Positions 5,311 through 9,130 of a DNA stretch of 9,130 nt are shown here, piece by piece. The stretch covers positions 1 through 9,130 of the forward strand of contig JADZBR010000305.1 in the NCBI GenBank assembly GCA_020852035.1, read 5' to 3'. The stretch's first letter is position 1. Each line of letters begins with the position of its first letter. The notes under the pieces were generated by a model that searched no databases, was not told the DNA's origin, and saw nothing but the letters and a program-made list of their open reading frames with translations. A program made the translations under genes and the position numbers. Origin of the DNA: Caulobacteraceae bacterium (GTDB lineage Bacteria; Pseudomonadota; Alphaproteobacteria; Caulobacterales; Caulobacteraceae).

Positions 5311-7917
5311 TCAGGCGGCGGTCTTCTTGCCGGCCGGCTTCTTGGCCTTGCTTTTGGTCGCGGCCTTCTTCGCGGGCGCCTTCTTGGTCTTCTTGCCGCC
5401 GCCCTTGGCCTCGCGCTCGGCGATCAGCGCCACCGCCTGTTCCAAGGTGACGTCCTGCGGGTCCGTGCCCTTGGGGACGTTGGCGTTGGTGGCGCCGTGT
5501 TTCACATAGGGCCCGAACCGGCCCGAGAGGATGCGGATCGGCTGTCCATCGGCCGGGTGGGCGCCGAGATCCTTCAGCGCCGCGCCCGCGCCCCGGCGAC
5601 CGCCGCCGGCGCGCTTCTCGGCCAGCAGGGCGACCGCCCGGTTGAGGCCGACCTCGAACACCTCGTCGGCGTTCTCCAGGTTGGCGTAGGTCGAGCCGTG
5701 CTGCACGAAGGGGCCGTAACGGCCGATGCCGGCCTGGATCATGCCGCCGTCTTCGGGGTGCACGCCGACCTCCCGGGGAAGCCGCAGCAGGCGCAGGGCC
5801 TTCTCCAGGTCCATCGCCGCCGCCGGCCAGGCCTTGGGCAGGCTGGCGCGCTTGGGTTTGTCGCCTTCGCCGAGCTGCACGTAAGGGCCGAACCGGCCGG
5901 CCTTCAGATAGACCGTCAGGCCGGTCTGCGGGTCGGTTCCCAGCTCACGGTCGCCGGCCTGTTCCTCGGTCTCGTTGTCGTTCTGGGCGATCGGGCGGGT
6001 GTAGCGGCACTCCGGATAATTCGAGCAGCCGATGAAGGCGCCGAAGCGGCCGGTCTTCAGCGACAGGCGCCCCGTGCCGCAGGTGGGGCAGGCGCGCGGG
6101 TCGGACCCGTCGCCCTTGTCCGGGAAGATCAGCGGGCCAAGGCGGTCGTTGAGATTGTCGAGGATTTCGGTCGTGCGCAGGCCGCTGACCTGGCCGACCG
6201 TCTCGTGAAACGGATTCCAGAACTCACGCAGCAGCACCTTCCAGTCGAGGTCGCCAGCCGAGACCTGGTCGAGCTTTTCTTCCAGGGCGGCGGTGAAATC
6301 ATACTCCACGTAGCGGTCGAAGAAGGCTTCCAGGAAGGCGGTGACCAGCCGGCCCTTGTCCTCCGGGATGAAGCGGTTCTTCTCCATCCGCACATAGGCG
6401 CGGTCGCGCAGCACCGTCAGGATCGAGGCGTAGGTGGAGGGACGGCCGATGCCGAGCTCCTCCATCTTCTTCACCAGGCTCGCTTCCGAATAGCGCGGCG
6501 GCGGCTCGGTGAAGTGCTGGTCAGCCTGGGCGGCGATCACCCGCGCGGCGGCGCCTTCCTGGATGATCGGCAGGCGGCCGGAGGCGTCCTCCTCCTCGCC
6601 GTCGCCCGCCGCGCCCTTGGCGACCTCCGGATCGTCGCGGCCCTCCTCGTAGACGGCGAGGTAGCCGGGGAAGAGCACCACCTGGCCCGAGGCGCGCAGA
6701 CTCGTCTGACCGTCGGCGCTTTCCAGTTCGACGGTGGTGCGCTCGATACGGGCGGCCTCCATCTGCGAGGCGATCATCCGCTTCCAGATCAGCTCGTAGA
6801 GGCGGCCGAGATCGGCCTCCAGCCGCAGCGAGCCGGGGTTGCGGGCCAGCGAGGTCGGCCGGATGGCCTCGTGCGCCTCCTGGGCGTTTTTGGCTTTTGT
6901 CCTGTAAATCCGGGCGCTTTCCGGGACATATTCACGTCCGTAGAGCCCGCCGATCACGGCCCGCGCCTCGTCCAGCGCTTCGGGCGCCGCCTGTACGCCG
7001 TCGGTCCGCATGTAGGTGATCAGGCCGACCGTCTCGCCGCCGATGTCGACGCCTTCGTAGAGCTTCTGCGCCGCCTGCATCGTCCGCTGGGCCGAGAAGC
7101 CGAGCTTGCGGGCGGCCTCCTGTTGCAGGGTGGAGGTGGTGAACGGCGGCGCCGGGGTGCGGCGGGCCGGCTTCTTCTCCACGGAGGCGACCTTGAAGCT
7201 AGCCGCCTGCACGGCGGCCTTGGCCCCGTTCGCCGCCGCCTCGTTCGGCAGGTCGAACTTGGCGAGGCGCTTGCCCTGGTGCTTCACCAGCCGCGCGCGG
7301 AAGGAATCGGAGCCAGCTGAAACCTCAGCCTCTACAGTCCAGTATTCCTGGGTCTTGAAGCGCTCGATCTCCAGCTCGCGGTCGACCACCAGCCGCAGCG
7401 CCACCGACTGCACGCGGCCCGCCGAGCGCGAGCCCGGCAGCTTGCGCCACAGCACCGGCGAGAGGGTGAAGCCGACCAGATAGTCCAGCGCGCGGCGCGC
7501 GAGGTAGGCCTCGACCAGCTCCATGTCGATGGCGCGCGGGTTGGCCATCGCCTCGGCCACCGCGGACTTGGTGATGGCGTTGAAGGTGACCCGCTCGACC
7601 TTGGCGTCTTTCAGGGCGCGCTTCTTCTGCAGCACCTCCAGCACGTGCCAGCTGATCGCCTCGCCCTCGCGGTCCGGGTCGGTGGCGAGGATCAGGCGGT
7701 CGGAGCCCTTCATGGCCTCGGCGATGTCGGCGAGGCGCTTGCTGGCCTTGCCGTCGACCTCCCAGCTCATGGCGAAGTCGTCGTCCGGCTTCACCGAGCC
7801 GTCCTTGGCCGGCAGGTCGCGCACATGGCCGTAGGACGCCAGAACCTTGTAGTCCGAGCCCAGGTACTTGTTGATGGTCTTGGCCTTGGCCGGGCTCTCG
7901 ACGACGACGACGTTCAT
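5311..7917 (-). CDS. topA: DNA topoisomerase I (type IA)
   Basis: Relaxes negative supercoils by single-strand cleavage and passage, acting on the nucleoid. The 868-residue length is close to the 865 of the E. coli enzyme. The TOPRIM domain opens with MNVVVVESPAKAKTINKYLG and carries Glu7 and the DPDREGE acidic cluster (D80, D82, E84). The active-site tyrosine is Y302 in GLITYMRTDG, with R304. One four-cysteine zinc ribbon is visible (C610, C613, C631, C637). Three C-terminal repeats follow at about 674, 732 and 799 (GRFGPYVQLG, GRYGPFVQHG, GRFGPYVKHG), then a Lys/Ala-rich tail from about 838. The ATG at 7917 was chosen because it places the universal N-terminus at residue 1. There is no clear Shine-Dalgarno before it; the in-frame ATG at 7977 has AGAGG directly abutting, which is too close. 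No convincing minus-strand promoter was seen in the 149-base gap, so topA may be read through from dprA. Confidence 0.97.
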   Translation of the reverse strand: MNVVVVESPAKAKTINKYLGSDYKVLASYGHVRDLPAKDGSVKPDDDFAMSWEVDGKASKRLADIAEAMKGSDRLILATDPDREGEAISWHVLEVLQKKRALKDAKVERVTFNAITKSAVAEAMANPRAIDMELVEAYLARRALDYLVGFTLSPVLWRKLPGSRSAGRVQSVALRLVVDRELEIERFKTQEYWTVEAEVSAGSDSFRARLVKHQGKRLAKFDLPNEAAANGAKAAVQAASFKVASVEKKPARRTPAPPFTTSTLQQEAARKLGFSAQRTMQAAQKLYEGVDIGGETVGLITYMRTDGVQAAPEALDEARAVIGGLYGREYVPESARIYRTKAKNAQEAHEAIRPTSLARNPGSLRLEADLGRLYELIWKRMIASQMEAARIERTTVELESADGQTSLRASGQVVLFPGYLAVYEEGRDDPEVAKGAAGDGEEEDASGRLPIIQEGAAARVIAAQADQHFTEPPPRYSEASLVKKMEELGIGRPSTYASILTVLRDRAYVRMEKNRFIPEDKGRLVTAFLEAFFDRYVEYDFTAALEEKLDQVSAGDLDWKVLLREFWNPFHETVGQVSGLRTTEILDNLNDRLGPLIFPDKGDGSDPRACPTCGTGRLSLKTGRFGAFIGCSNYPECRYTRPIAQNDNETEEQAGDRELGTDPQTGLTVYLKAGRFGPYVQLGEGDKPKRASLPKAWPAAAMDLEKALRLLRLPREVGVHPEDGGMIQAGIGRYGPFVQHGSTYANLENADEVFEVGLNRAVALLAEKRAGGGRRGAGAALKDLGAHPADGQPIRILSGRFGPYVKHGATNANVPKGTDPQDVTLEQAVALIAEREAKGGGKKTKKAPAKKAATKSKAKKPAGKKTAA

Positions 7918-8010
7918 GCGGGAGGGATCGAATTCTCGGGACGTTGCAGGGGCGCGGAAGGTGGGGGCGGGGCCCATCCTCTGTCAACGGGCCTGATGGC
8001 GTGAGCATGG

Positions 8011-8039
8011 TTTACAACCAAAGCGACAGTAACTAGAAC
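8011..8039 (+). promoter_or_regulatory. Candidate promoter of the 58-residue protein gene
   Basis: TTTACA (8011-8016), one mismatch from TTGACA, is followed by 17 bases and then TAGAAC (8034-8039), which matches TATAAT at four of six. Viewed with the Caulobacter consensus, ACTAGAAC (8032-8039) matches GCTANAWC at seven of eight. Initiation would fall near 8046, giving a leader of about 20 bases to the ATG at 8067. This is the best-looking promoter in the window; activity is inferred. Confidence 0.5.
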
Positions 8040-8049
8040 AGTGGTTGTA
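8013..8049. repeat. Perfect 8-bp inverted repeat bracketing the promoter (possible operator)
   Basis: TACAACCA (8013-8020) and TGGTTGTA (8042-8049) are exact reverse complements with a 21-base spacer. The left arm overlaps the -35 and the right arm covers the predicted start point. A further TGGTT at 8008-8012 makes the left arm itself a small palindrome (TGGTT-TAC-AACCA). The arm centres are 29 bases apart, a little under three helical turns. This is the layout expected of a repressor site, but the binding protein is unknown. Confidence 0.45.
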
Positions 8050-8066
8050 TTCGAGCGAGTCCCCCG

Positions 8067-8243
8067 ATGCCCGAGCCGTCCGAACCGCCCACCTCGGCCG
8101 ACATCGCCGCCTATATCGAGGACATGTTGAGCGAGCTTGCGGACCTCGCCTCCACCCACGGGTTCAGGCCGCTCTCGACCAGCCTGCGGATGATCGCGCT
8201 CGACGCCGCCCGCCTGGCCAGCCCTGCGCCGGAACGCGACTAG
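8067..8243 (+). CDS. Small hypothetical protein, 58 residues
   Basis: The product is MPEPSEPPTSADIAAYIEDM and onward, ending SPAPERD. A Pro/Glu/Ser-rich start is followed by one or two amphipathic helices (about 11-30, ADIAAYIEDMLSELADLAST, and about 38-52), with no membrane segment, cysteine or signal peptide. The pattern of an IAAYI-DML-EL-LA helix followed by a second helix recalls short uncharacterised alphaproteobacterial proteins I have seen, but I cannot name the family and assign no function. Support for a real gene: a good promoter about 20 bases upstream, a stop that interlocks with the dprA stop (CTAG, both strands TAG), and exact filling of the space between dprA and the intergenic region. 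The ribosome-binding site is weak (GAG at 8053-8055 and 8057-8059). It is antisense to any transcript running from dprA into topA. Confidence 0.72.
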   Translation: MPEPSEPPTSADIAAYIEDMLSELADLASTHGFRPLSTSLRMIALDAARLASPAPERD

Positions 8244-9130
8244 CCGCGCGCCACCATCCCCCCGGCCAACAGCTCGGCGCGGCCCGCCAGCGCCAGCTCC
8301 ACCAGCGCCGCCAGCACGGCCGAGGGCGGCGCGCCCGTCGCCCGGATCAGCTCGTCGCGCGAGACAGGCGTCGGCGAGAGCAGGGCGGCGAGGCGTTCGC
8401 GCAGCGCCTCCAGGTCGGCTTCGCCAGATTCCGGCGGCGGATCGTCGAAGAGGTCCCGTTCCTTCTCCCGCACGTCGGGTAGGCCGGAGAGCGCGCGCAG
8501 CACGTCCTCGGCGCTTTCGCACATCTGCGCGCCCTGGCGGATCAGGTCGTTGGTTCCCTTGGCTCTGGGATCGAGCGGCGAGCCCGGCACGGCGAACACC
8601 TCGCGCCCCTGTTCGGCCGCCAGCCGCGCGGTGATCAGCGAGCCGGAGCGCAACTCGGCCTCCACCACCACCACGGCGCGGGAGAGGCCGGCGATGATGC
8701 GGTTGCGGCGGGGAAAGTCCTTGGCCTGCGCCCGGCGGCCCGGCGCGCTTTCGGACAGCACGCAGCCGGCCTCGACGACGCGCCGGTAGAGATCGGCGTG
8801 TTCGGGCGGATAGATGTCGTCGATCCCGCCGCCCAGCACCGCCACCGTGCCGGTGGGCAGGGCGCCCTCGTGCGCCGCCCCGTCGATGCCGCGCGCCAGG
8901 CCGGACGCCACCACAAGGCCGGCCTCGCCGAGCTCCTTGGCCAGCCCGCGCGCGAACCGCTGGCCGCCGGCGGAGGCGACCCGGGCGCCCACGACGGCCA
9001 CGGTCGGCTGGGCGAGCAGCGCCACATGCCCGCGCGCCCAGAGCAGCGGCGGCGGCGGGTCGAGGGCGGCGAGCGGGCGGGGGAAATCCGGCTCGCATGA
9101 CGCGATCAGCCGCGCCCCCAGCGCCGCGCC
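8240..9130 (-). CDS. dprA: DNA processing protein DprA (partial, N-terminus beyond the window)
   Basis: DprA binds incoming single-stranded DNA and loads RecA during transformation. The 296 residues present begin in mid-protein (window-edge numbering used here); the frame runs open to the edge through LIASCEPDFPRPLAAL, typical of the region before the Rossmann-like core. Visible core motifs are VAVVGARVAS (44-53), SGLARGIDGAAH (76-87), the LGGGIDDIYPPEH segment (99-111), FPRRNRIIAGLS (139-150) and SGSLITARLAAEQGREVFAVPGS (from 162). A C-terminal winged-helix domain (about 235-296, PVSRDELIRATGAPPSAVL) follows a Glu/Asp-rich linker. All conserved segments are intact, so the gene is probably functional. 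A GTG at 9025 is in frame but lies inside the homology and is not the start. Its stop overlaps that of the small plus-strand gene. In many alphaproteobacteria dprA lies directly before topA, as here apart from that gene. Confidence 0.95.
   Translation of the reverse strand, partial: GAALGARLIASCEPDFPRPLAALDPPPPLLWARGHVALLAQPTVAVVGARVASAGGQRFARGLAKELGEAGLVVASGLARGIDGAAHEGALPTGTVAVLGGGIDDIYPPEHADLYRRVVEAGCVLSESAPGRRAQAKDFPRRNRIIAGLSRAVVVVEAELRSGSLITARLAAEQGREVFAVPGSPLDPRAKGTNDLIRQGAQMCESAEDVLRALSGLPDVREKERDLFDDPPPESGEADLEALRERLAALLSPTPVSRDELIRATGAPPSAVLAALVELALAGRAELLAGGMVARG

Larger units (their letters stand above)
7918..8066. promoter_or_regulatory. Divergent intergenic region between topA and the small plus-strand gene
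   Basis: This 149-base gap is the longest non-coding stretch in the window. Its right part (about 8008-8050) is clearly less GC-rich than the surroundings and contains the promoter and inverted repeat listed separately. The left part (about 7918-8000) is GC-rich leader for topA, with an open frame continuing upstream of the topA ATG for 20 codons, probably untranslated. Confidence 0.6.

Noticed and set aside
842..7320. Very long open frames on the plus strand opposite the membrane-protein gene, rnr and topA (for example 842-2500, 2253-4709 and 5497-7320)
   Set aside because: They are antisense shadows produced by high GC at third codon positions: the products are Arg/Gly/Gln-rich with no recognisable motif, and the minus-strand proteins are unambiguous.
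8013..8049. A LexA box (GTTC-N7-GTTC, the alphaproteobacterial form) in the topA/small-gene intergenic region
   Set aside because: Only one GTTC half-site is present on the minus strand; the second position does not match.
8057..8061. GAGTC, a GANTC (CcrM methylation) site just before the ATG of the small gene
   Set aside because: It lies downstream of the predicted start point, not within the -10/-35 region, and GANTC sites occur elsewhere in the window; no reason to infer cell-cycle control.
8244..8282. CCGCGC...GCGCGG as a terminator for the small gene
   Set aside because: The arms are 27 bases apart within dprA coding sequence, with no T-run; GC-rich pairs like this are common by chance.
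7914..9098. A 394-codon minus-strand frame overlapping dprA and the intergenic region
   Set aside because: Its product is Arg/Gly/Ala-rich low-complexity sequence. The overlapping frame has all DprA motifs and ends at a sensible stop.
1..9130. CRISPR arrays, insertion sequences, phage genes, tRNA or rRNA genes
   Set aside because: I saw no regularly spaced repeats, transposase or integrase motifs, or tRNA-like folds on either strand; the window is almost entirely accounted for by the listed genes.

Overview
The window is GC-rich, almost fully coding bacterial chromosome with no mobile element, CRISPR array or RNA gene that I can see. Base composition, the dprA-topA-rnr gene order, the sequence style of RNase R and TopA, and one promoter that fits the Caulobacter housekeeping consensus suggest an alphaproteobacterium, probably of the Caulobacteraceae (Caulobacter/Phenylobacterium/Brevundimonas type). 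The family placement is inference from memory of those proteins, not a search.

Layout, left to right. The first 47 bases hold the 3' end of an unidentified plus-strand gene. Its stop codon overlaps that of the next gene, a 713-residue polytopic membrane protein on the minus strand that looks like a GT-C-type envelope glycosyltransferase with a beta-rich C-terminal domain. Upstream of it on the minus strand lie, in transcription order from the right edge, dprA (partial, N-terminus outside the window), topA (DNA topoisomerase I), an iron-type superoxide dismutase (sodB) and rnr (RNase R). One small plus-strand gene of 58 codons sits between dprA and topA, tail-to-tail with dprA and head-to-head with topA.

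How it fits together. DprA (DNA uptake and recombination), TopA (supercoil relaxation) and RNase R (decay of structured RNA) form a nucleic-acid-handling group commonly seen together in alphaproteobacteria. Here it is interrupted by sodB, which has its own plausible promoter, and by the small divergent gene. sodB and rnr are fused at the DNA level: the SOD reading frame runs 71 bases into rnr, and rnr most likely starts at a TTG with a strong Shine-Dalgarno inside the SOD frame, so the two are probably translationally coupled.

The most notable points are: the sodB/rnr out-of-frame overlap with an unusual SOD tail; a perfect 8-bp inverted repeat that brackets the promoter of the small gene; two places where opposing genes share their stop codons (CTAA at 44-47 and CTAG at 8240-8243); the unclassified membrane enzyme; and a direct repeat flanking a pair of hairpins between rnr and the membrane-protein gene. 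I did not find convincing evidence of a wholly new multi-gene system; most of the window is housekeeping.
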